A stretch of 64,000 nucleotides of DNA from positions 1 through 64,000 of the forward strand of contig NZ_PTIR01000001.1 in assembly GCF_002934455.1 (NCBI RefSeq). The letters are read 5' to 3'. Below, one piece after another: positions 15,041 through 24,602 of the stretch. The translations under genes were made by a program, and so were the position numbers. Under the pieces are notes generated by a model. It worked only from the letters and a program-made list of their open reading frames with translations, ran no database searches and was not told where the DNA came from. The number at the start of each line of letters is the position of its first letter. The first letter of the stretch is position 1. The stretch is from Trinickia symbiotica (GTDB lineage Bacteria; Pseudomonadota; Gammaproteobacteria; Burkholderiales; Burkholderiaceae).

Positions 15041-15059
15041 GTACGATACCATATCGTAC
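15041..15059. promoter_or_regulatory. Palindromic operator GTACGAT-ACCAT-ATCGTAC
   Basis: Perfect 7-5-7 inverted repeat 70 bases upstream of the chosen TetR start and about 150 bases upstream of the ferredoxin gene, with a further GTACGGTACGA just after it (15061-15071). Its core matches the palindrome at 12495. Autoregulation of the TetR gene and control of the divergent electron-transfer genes are the obvious hypothesis. Confidence 0.7.
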
Positions 15060-15207
15060 TGTACGGTACGATTTTCAATTAAATGCGCTCACAGTTGCGC
15101 GGGCTAGGAGACACGATGCCAATGACGCCATTAGTCAGCCAAGTTCTACCCGCCCGCCCAAAGCGGTTCGGCGTCTGTCCAGACGCTCAACCGGTGAGGC
15201 GCGCCTG

Positions 15208-15528
15208 ATGGCCCGCCTCGTCGTGATCCGGCGCGATGGCGCCGAGTCGGTCATCGAGGCGGGTGATGGCCGTTCAGTCATGGAACTGATTCGCGATCAT
15301 GGCATCGACGAAATGCTCGCGATGTGCGGTGGCTGTTGCTCGTGTGCAACCTGCCATGTGCACATCGTCGATCTAGCGTTTGCAGACCGGCTGCCGCCTA
15401 TGAGCGGCGAAGAGAGCGATCTGCTCGACAGTGCCCGATCGCGCGACGCGACATCGCGCCTGTCGTGTCAGATTCCGTTCACCGAGGCGCTGGATGGCTT
15501 ACGCGTGACTATCGCCGAGGAGGCGTGA
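15208..15528 (+). CDS. [2Fe-2S] ferredoxin (adrenodoxin/putidaredoxin type)
   Basis: 106 residues, the usual size. Cluster ligands are Cys40, Cys46, Cys49 (in [10 protein letters not shown]) and Cys87 (LSCQI), spaced C-x5-C-x2-C-x37-C as in vertebrate-type ferredoxins serving P450s. There is an extra Cys43-Cys44 pair in the loop. GGTGAGG stands just before the ATG. The reductase gene starts one base after its stop, and the P450 follows downstream, so this small protein most likely carries electrons from the reductase to the P450 at 18586, in the cytosol. Confidence 0.93.
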   Translation: MARLVVIRRDGAESVIEAGDGRSVMELIRDHGIDEMLAMCGGCCSCATCHVHIVDLAFADRLPPMSGEESDLLDSARSRDATSRLSCQIPFTEALDGLRVTIAEEA

Positions 15529-15529
15529 C

Positions 15530-16768
15530 ATGGACCGTTCGTATGACGCGCTGATCGTGGGGGCGGGCCATGCCGGTGCCCACACGGCACTGGCGCTGCG
15601 CCAGCAGGGTTTCGACGGCAGCATCGCCCTGCTCGGTGACGAGCCCGAACTGCCCTATGAGCGACCCCCGCTTTCGAAGGAATTCCTCAGCGGAGAAAAG
15701 CCATTCGACCGGCTGCTGATCCGTCCGGCATCGTTCTGGGTTGAACGCAATGTGCAGGTATTGAGCGGCCATCGTGTCGTCGTCGTCGACCCTGCCGCAC
15801 ACACTGTGCGGACGGCGGGCGGCGAGACCTTCGGTTACGGTCGGCTGGTATGGGCCTGCGGTGGACGGCCACGCCCTCTGAACTGCCCGGGCGCGGAGGC
15901 CAAGGGTGTCCATGGTCTGCGCACGCGTGCCGATGCGGACGAAATCCAGCGCGCAATGACCGGCGTTCAGCATGTCGTCATCGTCGGTGGCGGTTACATC
16001 GGCCTGGAAGTAGCCGCGGCGCTGGTGGCGAAAGGCAAGTCGGTCTCCGTGCTAGAGGCCCGCGAAAGGGTGCTGGCACGCGTGGCCGGTGAAGCGCTGT
16101 CACGGTTCTATGAGGCTGAACACCGCGCGCGAGGCGTCGTCGTTAAGCTCGGCGCGATGGTCGATGCTATCGAGACATGCGACGGCCGGGCCACCGGTGT
16201 CAGGCTCGCCGATGGCAGCGTGTTACCTGCGGAGATGGTAGTAGTGGGCATCGGCATCGACCCTGCCGTCGAGCCCCTGATCGCGGCTGGCGCCGCGGGG
16301 TCCAACGGCGTCACGGTCGACGCGTTCTCGCGCAGCAGTCTGCTCGACGTCCTGGCCGTTGGTGACTGCGCGCTCCACCCGAACTCGTTCGCCGACGGCG
16401 CTCACGTTCGTCTCGAATCGGTTCAGAACGCGGTGGACATGGCCACCACAGCGGCGCGCACGATCGTCGGCGATCCACGTCCATACCACGCGGTGCCGTG
16501 GTTCTGGTCGAACCAATTCGACTTGAAGTTGCAGACCGTGGGGTTGTCGACGGACTACGACCAGACCGTGGTCCGCGGCGACATGTCGACACGGAGCTTC
16601 TCGGTTGTCTACCTGCGGCGCGGGCGAGTGATCGCGCTCGACTGCGTCAATGCCGCTCGCGACTTCGTGCAAGGGCGCGCGTTGGTCGCCAATGGCGCAA
16701 AGATCGAGCCGGCCCTGCTGGCGGACGCTTCCCTGCCCCTCAAGCAAGCGCCCGCTACACCGGTGTGA
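15530..16768 (+). CDS. NAD(P)H:ferredoxin reductase (putidaredoxin reductase type)
   Basis: 412 residues. It has two Rossmann motifs: GAGHAGAHTA near residue 10 binds FAD, and VGGGYIGLEVAAAL near 150 binds NAD(P)H. YERPPLSKEFL near residue 43 and the later LAVGDCALHPN (FAD, about 278) are family signatures; the C-terminal domain starts around VPWFWSNQFDLKLQ. It takes electrons from NAD(P)H and passes them to the ferredoxin encoded one base upstream. The start is an ATG with GGAGG seven bases upstream, inside the end of the ferredoxin gene. The pair forms a class I P450 electron chain. Confidence 0.93.
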   Translation: MDRSYDALIVGAGHAGAHTALALRQQGFDGSIALLGDEPELPYERPPLSKEFLSGEKPFDRLLIRPASFWVERNVQVLSGHRVVVVDPAAHTVRTAGGETFGYGRLVWACGGRPRPLNCPGAEAKGVHGLRTRADADEIQRAMTGVQHVVIVGGGYIGLEVAAALVAKGKSVSVLEARERVLARVAGEALSRFYEAEHRARGVVVKLGAMVDAIETCDGRATGVRLADGSVLPAEMVVVGIGIDPAVEPLIAAGAAGSNGVTVDAFSRSSLLDVLAVGDCALHPNSFADGAHVRLESVQNAVDMATTAARTIVGDPRPYHAVPWFWSNQFDLKLQTVGLSTDYDQTVVRGDMSTRSFSVVYLRRGRVIALDCVNAARDFVQGRALVANGAKIEPALLADASLPLKQAPATPV

Positions 16769-16934
16769 ACAGATGCTCGCGGCTTTCCACTACTCCTTTT
16801 TTCCGAGCCCGTAAAACCGCTCATCCGGAGCCACGATGAACCAACACCCCGACTGAGGTAGAACTCAAGCCCCGCCCGCAGATCCCTTTTGAATTGAGCT
16901 GCACTTCACAAATACCTAAACGAGGTAACCGACT

Positions 16935-18350
16935 GTGGCAATTGACTTTGACGTGATTGTGATCGGTGGTGGAGGTGCCGGATTGTCCGCGGCGTGCCAT
17001 GCGGCAAGGAATGGTGCGTCCGTGATGATCCTGGAAGCCGACAAGATGCTGGGAGGCGCCACCGCGCTTGCGGGCGGCGTTGTTTATGCGGCGGGTACCC
17101 GTGTCCAACGGGATGCCGGCATTGTCGACTCACCGGAGGCGATGTTCCAGTACATGATGTCCCTTAATCAATGGTCAATACGGCCCGCGCTTGCAAAAAT
17201 CATGTGCGAGGGTGGCGCTTCCATCATCGACTGGTTGATTGAACTTGGCAATGAGTTCCCGCCAAGCGCCATTGTGGAATCCGGTGTGGGCGGGTGCCCG
17301 CGTGGACATCAAAGCATTGGCGCAGGAATTGGCATCGTACAGTCGCTCGCCAACGATGCGGGCGCGAACGGCGTGGAAGTGGCGCTGGGGTCGCGAGTTT
17401 CTGAACTGATCGTCGAGGGGGGGCGCGTGTGCGGGGTTCGCGCTGCAGGAACGGAATTGCGTGCGAAGGCAGTCATCGTCACCACGGGCGGATTTGGAAA
17501 CAGCTTGGAGATGATCAAACGGCTTTGGCCGACCGCCGCGGCCCACGGCAGCCGTGTGTACTCCTTCTATGAAAAGGTGCCGTTCAATATGGGCGACGGT
17601 ATCAAGCTCGGCGAGAGCGCGGGCGCCAATGTTACCGGAATTGACAACGGCTTACTCGTATGTAGCCCGAATTTCGTCAAAGATACTGAAGCGTTTCTTC
17701 CCGACTGGGCGATGGTCGTCAATCGCGACGGTCGCCGTTTCATTGCGGAGGATGCTTCCTATGCGGTCTCGGGCTACCTGGTGAACGAACAGCCTGAAAT
17801 GCGATGTTTCGCGATTTTCGACGAGCCGGCACTTGCCGAGGCCTGCGCCGACGAGAATGTGGTGAAACACTACATCAATGATCCCGGATCGGAAAGCTGG
17901 CGCGTCAATGTCATCCGCAGGCACGTGGAAACCGGCAGAGTGAAAGTGGCCGACTCGATCGAAGAACTCGCGCACCGCGCAGATATCTCCGCTGAGGCTC
18001 TACGCGCTTCGCTAGATCGCTACAACGAATACGCTAAAACGGGCGATGATCCCGAGTTTTTCAAGAAGACGAAAAAGATGTACTCGTTCCGGACCCCGCC
18101 GTTCTATGCACTGGAGATTCGGGCTTCGACCATCGTCTCATGCCACGCCGGACTGGATATCGACAATTTCGGCAGGGTGCTGGACGCGAATGGTCGATCG
18201 GTTCCTGGCCTCTACGCGGGCGGCGAAGTGCTTGGATGCACCATGGGACGCCGCTACGTCGGTGGGGGGATTGGTATCGCCAATGCATTAATTTTCGGCA
18301 GACTGGCTGGCCTGACTGCAGCGGCAGACGTTCACTCCGCCGCAAACTAA
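16935..18350 (+). CDS. FAD-dependent dehydrogenase (fumarate reductase / 3-ketosteroid dehydrogenase superfamily)
   Basis: 471 residues beginning at GTG 16935, GAGG nine bases upstream. The FAD dinucleotide motif is VIVIGGGGAGLSAACHA (residues 7-23), followed by EADKMLGGATALAGGVVYAA, and the FAD-closing block is GLYAGGEVLGCTMGRRYVGG near the end. The overall plan matches fumarate-reductase flavoproteins and the KstD (3-ketosteroid delta1/delta4-dehydrogenase) group. There is no Tat or secretion signal, so it is cytosolic. In this setting, between a P450 electron chain and the P450, dehydrogenation of a cyclic ketone or a related ring is the best guess. A bare succinate/fumarate role is unlikely. 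Confidence 0.85.
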   Translation: MAIDFDVIVIGGGGAGLSAACHAARNGASVMILEADKMLGGATALAGGVVYAAGTRVQRDAGIVDSPEAMFQYMMSLNQWSIRPALAKIMCEGGASIIDWLIELGNEFPPSAIVESGVGGCPRGHQSIGAGIGIVQSLANDAGANGVEVALGSRVSELIVEGGRVCGVRAAGTELRAKAVIVTTGGFGNSLEMIKRLWPTAAAHGSRVYSFYEKVPFNMGDGIKLGESAGANVTGIDNGLLVCSPNFVKDTEAFLPDWAMVVNRDGRRFIAEDASYAVSGYLVNEQPEMRCFAIFDEPALAEACADENVVKHYINDPGSESWRVNVIRRHVETGRVKVADSIEELAHRADISAEALRASLDRYNEYAKTGDDPEFFKKTKKMYSFRTPPFYALEIRASTIVSCHAGLDIDNFGRVLDANGRSVPGLYAGGEVLGCTMGRRYVGGGIGIANALIFGRLAGLTAAADVHSAAN

Positions 18351-18585
18351 GACCGCACGGTGCGGGCCGCGGCGGGCGAAGCGCTCGCCTACGGCCAGCT
18401 GATCTGAGCTGCCGGTGGACGAGCGCGCACGCTGACATGCAACGGAGTTGAAGTCATCGGCGTCCATAACGACGCGCTCTTGACATTTTTGTAACGGCCG
18501 AATTGAAGGCCGACCAGACGAGGCCCGCGCCATGCGACGAGGCCCGCTTGACCCATCGCCCGGAGCTCGGGTGCAAGGAGAGATA

Positions 18586-19827
18586 ATGAGCATCGAAGCC
18601 AGTAACCCGCCGATCAGCTTCGCCGACCGCGAAGTCTATGCTTGCCCGTTTGCGGCCTATGACCGTCTGCGCGAAGAGCAGCCGGTGTACCGCGATCCGA
18701 AGTCCGGCCACTATATCCTCACGCGGTACGACGACGTGCGCAAAGCGATGCTGAATGTCGCTGCGCTGAGCAACAACACGGGGGTGATGGGCGATCGTTG
18801 GGCATTGGAAGCCAACCGTCTGTTCGAGACGGAAGGCTGGCTGCCCATGAACACGCTGGTGTCGAACGACCCGCCAGGCCATCGCACCTATCGCACACTC
18901 GTCGATAAGGTCTTCACGACGCAGAAGGTAGCGAGCCTGGAGCCCCGAATTCAGGAGCTCATTGACGAGCTGATCGACGGCTTCGCAGGCCAGCCCGAGA
19001 TTGACTTCCTCGACGCGTTCGCAGTGCCGCTACCCATGTACGTGATTGCCGAGCAGTTGGGCGTGGCACGCGAAGACCGGGAGCGATTCAAGCGGTGGTC
19101 GGACGTCGCCATGCAAAGCCTTGACCCGCTGCTCACGCCAGAACAACAGGTCGATCTCGCGCGCGAGTTGATTGAAATGCAGCAATACATGGCACGCCAA
19201 ATCGAACGTGTGCGCGCGACGCCCGACGACAAGCTCCTGAGCCGTCTGGCAAACCTCGACACCGATGGGCGTCGGCTCGACATGCGCGAGTTGCAGAGCT
19301 TGATCTTGCAGATCTTGGTCGCGGGCAACGAGACGACCACGACGACCCTCGCGCTTGGCATGAAGACGCTGATCGAGCGCCCGGAACTCGTCGATGAAAT
19401 CCACCTAAACCCCGATCGGGCGCGTGCGTTCGTCGAAGAGACGTTGCGTGTGACCGCACCGCTGCAGACACTGTTTCGGCGAGCGCTTATCGATGTCGAG
19501 ATCGGGGGTGTGACCATTCCTGCCGGCTCGATGGTCGAGGTACGGTTCGGCGCAGCGAACCGCGACCCACGCCAATTCGGCTGTCCGGCGGACGTCAACC
19601 TGGATCGCCCGAACAGTGCGAGTCATCTGAGCTTTGGTGCAGGCATCCACCTATGCGTCGGCAATCAGCTTGCGCGCGGCGAACTGCGCCTCGCGTTTCA
19701 AACCCTGACCCGACGGCTGACCGATTTGCGCATGTCGCGTGGCGCCGACAGCCTGCACTGGATAGATAATTACGCCGCCTACGGACCCGATCGGATGTGG
19801 ATGGCGTTCACTGTTCGGCCCCACTGA
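18586..19827 (+). CDS. Cytochrome P450 monooxygenase
   Basis: 413 residues from ATG 18586, with AAGGAGA five bases upstream. Hallmarks: I-helix AGNETTTTT (residues 246-254; acid-Thr pair for oxygen activation), K-helix E285-x-x-R288, PERF-equivalent region DVNLDRPNSAS, and the heme loop FGAGIHLCVGN with the cysteine ligand at 357. It is a soluble bacterial class I enzyme and should use the ferredoxin and reductase encoded upstream. Substrate class is not readable; similar enzymes hydroxylate terpenoids, steroids or alkyl chains. The stop lies two bases before the convergent ETF-QO stop. Confidence 0.95.
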   Translation: MSIEASNPPISFADREVYACPFAAYDRLREEQPVYRDPKSGHYILTRYDDVRKAMLNVAALSNNTGVMGDRWALEANRLFETEGWLPMNTLVSNDPPGHRTYRTLVDKVFTTQKVASLEPRIQELIDELIDGFAGQPEIDFLDAFAVPLPMYVIAEQLGVAREDRERFKRWSDVAMQSLDPLLTPEQQVDLARELIEMQQYMARQIERVRATPDDKLLSRLANLDTDGRRLDMRELQSLILQILVAGNETTTTTLALGMKTLIERPELVDEIHLNPDRARAFVEETLRVTAPLQTLFRRALIDVEIGGVTIPAGSMVEVRFGAANRDPRQFGCPADVNLDRPNSASHLSFGAGIHLCVGNQLARGELRLAFQTLTRRLTDLRMSRGADSLHWIDNYAAYGPDRMWMAFTVRPH

Positions 19828-19829
19828 GA

Positions 19830-21503
19830 TCATAGATTGGGATAATTCGGCCCGCCGCCGCCTTCGGGTGGAACCCACACGATGTTCTGCGTCGGGTCTT
19901 TAATGTCGCAGGTCTTGCAATGCACGCAGTTCTGAGCGTTGATCACCAGCCGGTCGCTGCCGTCGTCGTTCTTTACGAATTCATACACGCCCGCCGGGCA
20001 AAACCGGCTTTCTGGCCCCGCGTATATTCGCAGGTTTACATTTACGGGCACACTCGCGTCCCTGAGCGTCAGGTGCGACGGTTGGTTCTCCCCGTGGTTC
20101 GTGTTAGAGATAAACACCGAGGATAGGCGGTCGAATGTCAGCTTGCCATCGGGCTTCGGGTAAGCGATCGGCTCGCACTGCGAAGCCGGCTTCAGCATCT
20201 CGTGATCCGCATGCTTGTGATGTAGCGTCCACGGCACGTTACCGCGCATCACCTTCTGCTCGAGCCCGACCATAAGCGTGCCAAGATACAGTCCCTTCGC
20301 CATCCACTGCTTGAAGTTGCGCGCGCGATACAGCTCCCGATACAGCCAGGACTGCATGAATTCGTCGGGGTACGCGCTCAGTTCGTCCGCCCGGCGGCCG
20401 GTGCGAACCGCGTCGAACGCGGCTTCGGCAGCCAGCATCCCCGTCTTGATCGCCGCATGACTGCCCTTGATGCGCGATGCGTTTAGAAAGCCCGCTTCGT
20501 CGCCAAGCAACGCACCGCCAGGGAATACGAGCTTGGGCAACGACAAGAGGCCGCCGGCCGTGATCGCTCGCGCGCCGTACGACACACGCTTGCCGCCTTC
20601 GAGGAACGCACGGATCGACGGGTGCGTCTTGTAGCGCTGAAACTCTTCGAACGGCGACAGGTACGGATTCGTGTAGCCGAGACCGACCACAAAGCCGACC
20701 ACCACTTGGTTGCTGTCCATGTGATACAGGAACGAGCCGCCATACGTATCCGACTTGAGCGGCCAGCCGGCCGTGTGGACCACAAGGCCCGGCTTGTGCT
20801 TCGCGGGATCGACTTCCCACAATTCCTTGATGCCGATCCCGTATGCCTGCGGATCGGCGTTCGCGTCGAGTTTGAACTTCGAGATCAACTGACGGCCGAG
20901 ATGGCCGCGGCAGCCTTCGGCGAAGAGCGTGTACTTCGCGTGTAGTTCCATGCCGAGCTGGAAGTTTTCGAGCGGCTCACCGTCCTTGGACACACCCATA
21001 TTGGCAGTCGCAACGCCCTTTACGGAGCCGTCGTCGTTGTAGAGAATTTCGGCGGCCGGGAAGCCGGGGAAAATCTCGACGCCGAGCGCCTCGGCCTGTT
21101 GCCCAAGCCAGCGCGTGACATTGCCCAGCGAGATTACGTAGTTGCCATGATTCTTGAAGTTGCCGGGCAGCGCCCAGTTTGGCGTCGCGACCGCGCCCTT
21201 CTCGGACAGGAACAGGAAGCGGTCCTCCGTCACTTCGACGGTGAGCGGCGCGCCCCGTTCCTTCCAGTCGGGGAACAGCTCGGTGAGCGCGCGCGGGTCC
21301 ATTACGGCCCCCGACAGAATGTGGGCGCCAATCTCGGATCCCTTTTCCAGCACGCACACGCCGATCTCGGTTCCACTATCAGCGGCCAACTGCTTGAACC
21401 GGATCGCGGCCGAAAGACCGGCTGGGCCGCCGCCGACGATCACGATGTCGTATTCCATTGAATCGCGTGGGCCGTATTGATCGACAAGCGTGTCGCTAGG
21501 CAT
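19830..21503 (-). CDS. Electron transfer flavoprotein-ubiquinone oxidoreductase
   Basis: 557 residues, the full length of ETF-QO. FAD loop VGGGPAGLSAAIRFKQ near the N-terminus, and a C-terminal ferredoxin-like cluster region with SRFCPAGVYEF followed by NCVHCKTCDI. The closing PPEGGGGPNYPNL is the usual proteobacterial tail. It accepts electrons from reduced ETF at the membrane and reduces ubiquinone. It belongs with etfAB (25840-27549) and the acyl-CoA dehydrogenase (24603) on the same strand, with pntAB between them. The gene is entire, so the electron route from beta-oxidation to quinone is locally encoded, probably in addition to a housekeeping copy elsewhere. Confidence 0.95.
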   Translation of the reverse strand: MPSDTLVDQYGPRDSMEYDIVIVGGGPAGLSAAIRFKQLAADSGTEIGVCVLEKGSEIGAHILSGAVMDPRALTELFPDWKERGAPLTVEVTEDRFLFLSEKGAVATPNWALPGNFKNHGNYVISLGNVTRWLGQQAEALGVEIFPGFPAAEILYNDDGSVKGVATANMGVSKDGEPLENFQLGMELHAKYTLFAEGCRGHLGRQLISKFKLDANADPQAYGIGIKELWEVDPAKHKPGLVVHTAGWPLKSDTYGGSFLYHMDSNQVVVGFVVGLGYTNPYLSPFEEFQRYKTHPSIRAFLEGGKRVSYGARAITAGGLLSLPKLVFPGGALLGDEAGFLNASRIKGSHAAIKTGMLAAEAAFDAVRTGRRADELSAYPDEFMQSWLYRELYRARNFKQWMAKGLYLGTLMVGLEQKVMRGNVPWTLHHKHADHEMLKPASQCEPIAYPKPDGKLTFDRLSSVFISNTNHGENQPSHLTLRDASVPVNVNLRIYAGPESRFCPAGVYEFVKNDDGSDRLVINAQNCVHCKTCDIKDPTQNIVWVPPEGGGGPNYPNL

Positions 21504-21563
21504 TATGCCTTCCTCACTCCGTAGTTAGCGTGTTACTGCGCGGACTCGATATGGGTCGTATGG

Positions 21564-23018
21564 TCAAGCTACCGCCTTGACCATTTCCTCGATGGTCTTT
21601 TTGGCGTCGCCGAAAACCATCATCGTCTTGTCCATATAGAAGAGATCATTGTCGAGGCCCGCATAGCCCGCCGCCATCGAACGCTTATTGACGATCACCG
21701 TGCGGGCCTTGTACGCCTCGATGATCGGCATGCCCGCGATCGGCGATTTCGGATCGTTCTTCGCGGCCGGGTTCACGACGTCGTTCGCCCCGAGCACCAG
21801 CACCACGTCCACTTGGCCGAATTCGCCGTTGATGTCCTCCATCTCGAGCACAATCTCGTACGGCACTTCAGCTTCCGCGAGCAACACGTTCATGTGCCCC
21901 GGCATTCGCCCCGCGACCGGGTGGATCGCATAGCGCACGTCAATGCCTTTCTCGATCAGCTTGTCCGTCAATTCCTTCAGGGCGTGCTGCGCGCGGGCGA
22001 CGGCAAGACCATAGCCCGGCACGATGACGACCGATTCCGCGTTGCCGAGCATGAACGCCGCGTCGTCCGCCGAGCCCGATTTCACCGGGCGTTGCTCCTG
22101 CGCAGCGCCCGCTCCGCCAGCGGCCGCGTCGCCACCGAAGCCGCCGAGGATCACGTTGAAGAATGACCGGTTCATAGCGTGGCACATGATGTACGAGAGG
22201 ATCGCACCCGACGAGCCGACGAGCGACCCGGCGATGATCAGCATCGCGTTGTTCAGCGAGAAGCCGATGCCAGCCGCGGCCCACCCTGAGTATGAGTTCA
22301 GCATGGACACGACCACCGGCATGTCCGCCCCGCCGATCGGGATGATGATCAGTACGCCGAGCACGAATGCGATCGCCGTCATGATGACGAACGGCAGCCA
22401 CGACTGCGTGATGAAGAACAGGATGCCGAAGCCGAGCATCGCGAGCGCGAGCATCAGATTGATCAGGTGCTGGCCCGCATAGACGACCGGCGCGCCCTGG
22501 AACAGCCTGAACTTGTACTTACCCGATAGCTTGCCGAACGCAATCACAGACCCGGAGAACGTGATCGCGCCGACGAAGGTGCCGATGAACAGCTCGACGC
22601 GGTTGCCGTACGGGATGAAGCTCGACGACACCGCGTCCTGCGGCACGAGGCCGAACGCTTCCGGCTGCGACACCACCGCGTACGCGATGCATACGGCCGC
22701 GAGACCGATCAGCGAATGCATCGCCGCGACGAGCTCGGGCATCTTCGTCATCTCGACGCGCGCGGCGACGAACGCACCGACGCCGCCGCCGACAATCAGC
22801 GCGCCGAGCACGAGCGCGATGCCGAGCGGCAGGTTCGCGCCGAGCCACGCGGCCTGCTTGACGATCAGCGCGATCGTCGTGAGGATCGCGATGGCCATCC
22901 CGACCATCCCGAACAGGTTGCCGCGCCGTGCGCTCTTCGGGTTCGACAGGCCCTTCAGCGCCTGGATGAAGCACACCGATGCGACGAGGTACAGCAGCGT
23001 GACGACGTTCATGCTCAT
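21564..23018 (-). CDS. pntB: NAD(P) transhydrogenase subunit beta
   Basis: 484 residues from ATG 23018; it overlaps the stop of the upstream alpha-2 gene by four bases. The first about 260 residues hold many membrane helices beginning [17 protein letters not shown], and the C-terminal third is the NADP(H)-binding domain III with [33 protein letters not shown] and [12 protein letters not shown]. With the alpha subunits it couples proton re-entry to hydride transfer from NADH to NADP+. A fused N-terminal frame of arginine-rich sequence exists upstream of the ATG but is only the shadow of the neighbouring gene. Confidence 0.95.
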   Translation of the reverse strand: MSMNVVTLLYLVASVCFIQALKGLSNPKSARRGNLFGMVGMAIAILTTIALIVKQAAWLGANLPLGIALVLGALIVGGGVGAFVAARVEMTKMPELVAAMHSLIGLAAVCIAYAVVSQPEAFGLVPQDAVSSSFIPYGNRVELFIGTFVGAITFSGSVIAFGKLSGKYKFRLFQGAPVVYAGQHLINLMLALAMLGFGILFFITQSWLPFVIMTAIAFVLGVLIIIPIGGADMPVVVSMLNSYSGWAAAGIGFSLNNAMLIIAGSLVGSSGAILSYIMCHAMNRSFFNVILGGFGGDAAAGGAGAAQEQRPVKSGSADDAAFMLGNAESVVIVPGYGLAVARAQHALKELTDKLIEKGIDVRYAIHPVAGRMPGHMNVLLAEAEVPYEIVLEMEDINGEFGQVDVVLVLGANDVVNPAAKNDPKSPIAGMPIIEAYKARTVIVNKRSMAAGYAGLDNDLFYMDKTMMVFGDAKKTIEEMVKAVA

Positions 23019-23341
23019 CGCGCGCCCTCCTTGCCGCCCTCGACACGCTTGGGCTCCTTCTTCCGGAACATCTCGAGCATTCGCCTCGTCACGAGAAAGC
23101 CGCCGAACACGTTGACGGCCGCGAGCGCGACCGCGAGCGTGCCGAAGGCCTTGCCGGCCGCACCGACGGTGAGCGCCGCCGCGAGCATTGCGCCGACGAT
23201 CACGATTGCGGAGATCGCGTTCGTCACGGCCATCAGTGGCGTATGCAGCGCAGGCGTGACGTTCCACACCACGTGGTAGCCGACATACACCGCCAGGACG
23301 AAGATGATCAAGTTGATCACCGTGTGATTGATGACTTCCAT
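23015..23341 (-). CDS. pntAB: NAD(P) transhydrogenase subunit alpha, part 2 (membrane)
   Basis: 108 residues with three or four hydrophobic helices (starting [20 protein letters not shown]), as in the separate alpha-2 polypeptide of split PntA enzymes. It anchors the alpha subunit in the membrane and forms part of the proton channel. The stop overlaps the pntB start (ATGA) and it begins 11 bases after the alpha-1 stop, so the three genes are translated together. Confidence 0.95.
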   Translation of the reverse strand: MEVINHTVINLIIFVLAVYVGYHVVWNVTPALHTPLMAVTNAISAIVIVGAMLAAALTVGAAGKAFGTLAVALAAVNVFGGFLVTRRMLEMFRKKEPKRVEGGKEGAR

Positions 23342-23352
23342 GGTCTCCTCCG

Positions 23353-24492
23353 TTATTTGCGGGTCACTTCGCCGTCGCGGCAGAGCAGCGTCGCGGCGAC
23401 AATGTCGTCTGTCAGGTCGACGGTCAGCGCGCCTTCCTTCGAGATGATCAGCCTTGTGAAATCGAGCACGTTGCGCGCATACAGCGCGGAGGCGTCCGAT
23501 GCGACCATCGATGCGAGGTTCGTGTAGCCGGCGATGGTCACGCCGTTGTGCACGATCACTTGATCGGCGACCGTCAGCGGGCAGTTGCCTCCCTTCCTTC
23601 CGTCGATGTCCGGCCCGCGGCCAGCCGCGAGATCGACGAGCACCGAGCCTGGCTTCATCGACTGGACAGTCTCCACGGAGATCAGAGTGGGCGCGGGGCG
23701 CCCGGGGATCAGCGCCGTGGTGATCACAATGTCGGCTTGCTTCGCACGCTCATGCACCAGTTCAGCCTGCCGCGTCAGCCAAGACTGCGGCATCGGCCGA
23801 GCATAGCCGCCTACGCCTTGAGCAGCCTCCCGCTCTTCGTCGGTTTCGTACGGGACGTCGAGGAATTTCGCACCGAGCGATTCGATCTGCTCCTTGACCG
23901 CCGGGCGTACGTCGGACGCTTCGATCACCGCCCCCAGCCGCTTTGCAGTCGCGATCGCCTGCAAGCCCGCGACGCCTGCGCCGAGAATCAGCATGCGCGC
24001 AGCCTTCACGGTGCCCGCCGCCGTCATTAGCATCGGCACGAAGCGCGAATACAACGACGCGGCGACGAGCACTGCCTTGTAGCCCGCAATGTTTGCCTGC
24101 GACGACAGCACATCCAGGCTTTGCGCGCGCGTTGTACGCGGCGCCGCTTCGAGAGCGAAGGCGGTCACGCCGGCTGCAGCAAGCTTTTGCGCACTTTCGG
24201 CGTTAAATGGATCCAACATGCCGATCAAAACCGCGCCGCGCTTGAGCCAGGACAGTTCCGACTCGGTTGGCGACTGGACTTTGAGAACCAGGTCGCCACT
24301 GAAAGCTGTAGCTGCATCAACGATTTCCGCACCAGCAGCAGCAAACGCCTCGTCTTGAAAGCTGGCGGTTGTTCCTGCGCCGCTACCAATGGTGACCCTA
24401 TGGCCTTGCGCCACGAACTTCCTAACCGTTTCGGGCGTTGCGGCGACGCGTGTTTCGCGCGCATGCGTCTCGGCAGGCACTCCGATGTGCAT
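23353..24492 (-). CDS. pntAA: NAD(P) transhydrogenase subunit alpha, part 1
   Basis: 379 residues: an alanine dehydrogenase-like N-terminal domain ([19 protein letters not shown]) and an NAD-binding Rossmann domain with [20 protein letters not shown] near 170, then [35 protein letters not shown] near 285 is a conserved domain I loop. It supplies the NAD(H) site of the enzyme. It heads the pntAA-pntAB-pntB operon, directly downstream of the acyl-CoA dehydrogenase gene on the same strand. The 110 bases between them hold no other gene. It probably supplies NADPH for the reductive or P450 steps or for F420 reduction. Confidence 0.95.
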   Translation of the reverse strand: MHIGVPAETHARETRVAATPETVRKFVAQGHRVTIGSGAGTTASFQDEAFAAAGAEIVDAATAFSGDLVLKVQSPTESELSWLKRGAVLIGMLDPFNAESAQKLAAAGVTAFALEAAPRTTRAQSLDVLSSQANIAGYKAVLVAASLYSRFVPMLMTAAGTVKAARMLILGAGVAGLQAIATAKRLGAVIEASDVRPAVKEQIESLGAKFLDVPYETDEEREAAQGVGGYARPMPQSWLTRQAELVHERAKQADIVITTALIPGRPAPTLISVETVQSMKPGSVLVDLAAGRGPDIDGRKGGNCPLTVADQVIVHNGVTIAGYTNLASMVASDASALYARNVLDFTRLIISKEGALTVDLTDDIVAATLLCRDGEVTRK

Positions 24493-24602
24493 TGTGTCTC
24501 CGTTTCCGTTTTCGTTGGTGAAAATGCATCAGCACTGATCGAGCCGCGAGAGCGGCTCGCCGCCGGTCGAATGGGAAGCTATATAGATGAACTACTCGAC
24601 GG

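Noticed and set aside
18361-18585. TTGACA near 18480 as a P450 promoter
   Set aside because: No acceptable -10 at 16-18 bases; could be chance.
21564-23267. An 83-residue extension ahead of PntB
   Set aside because: The leader is arginine-rich and overlaps the alpha-2 gene; the ATGA overlap at 23018 gives the normal start.
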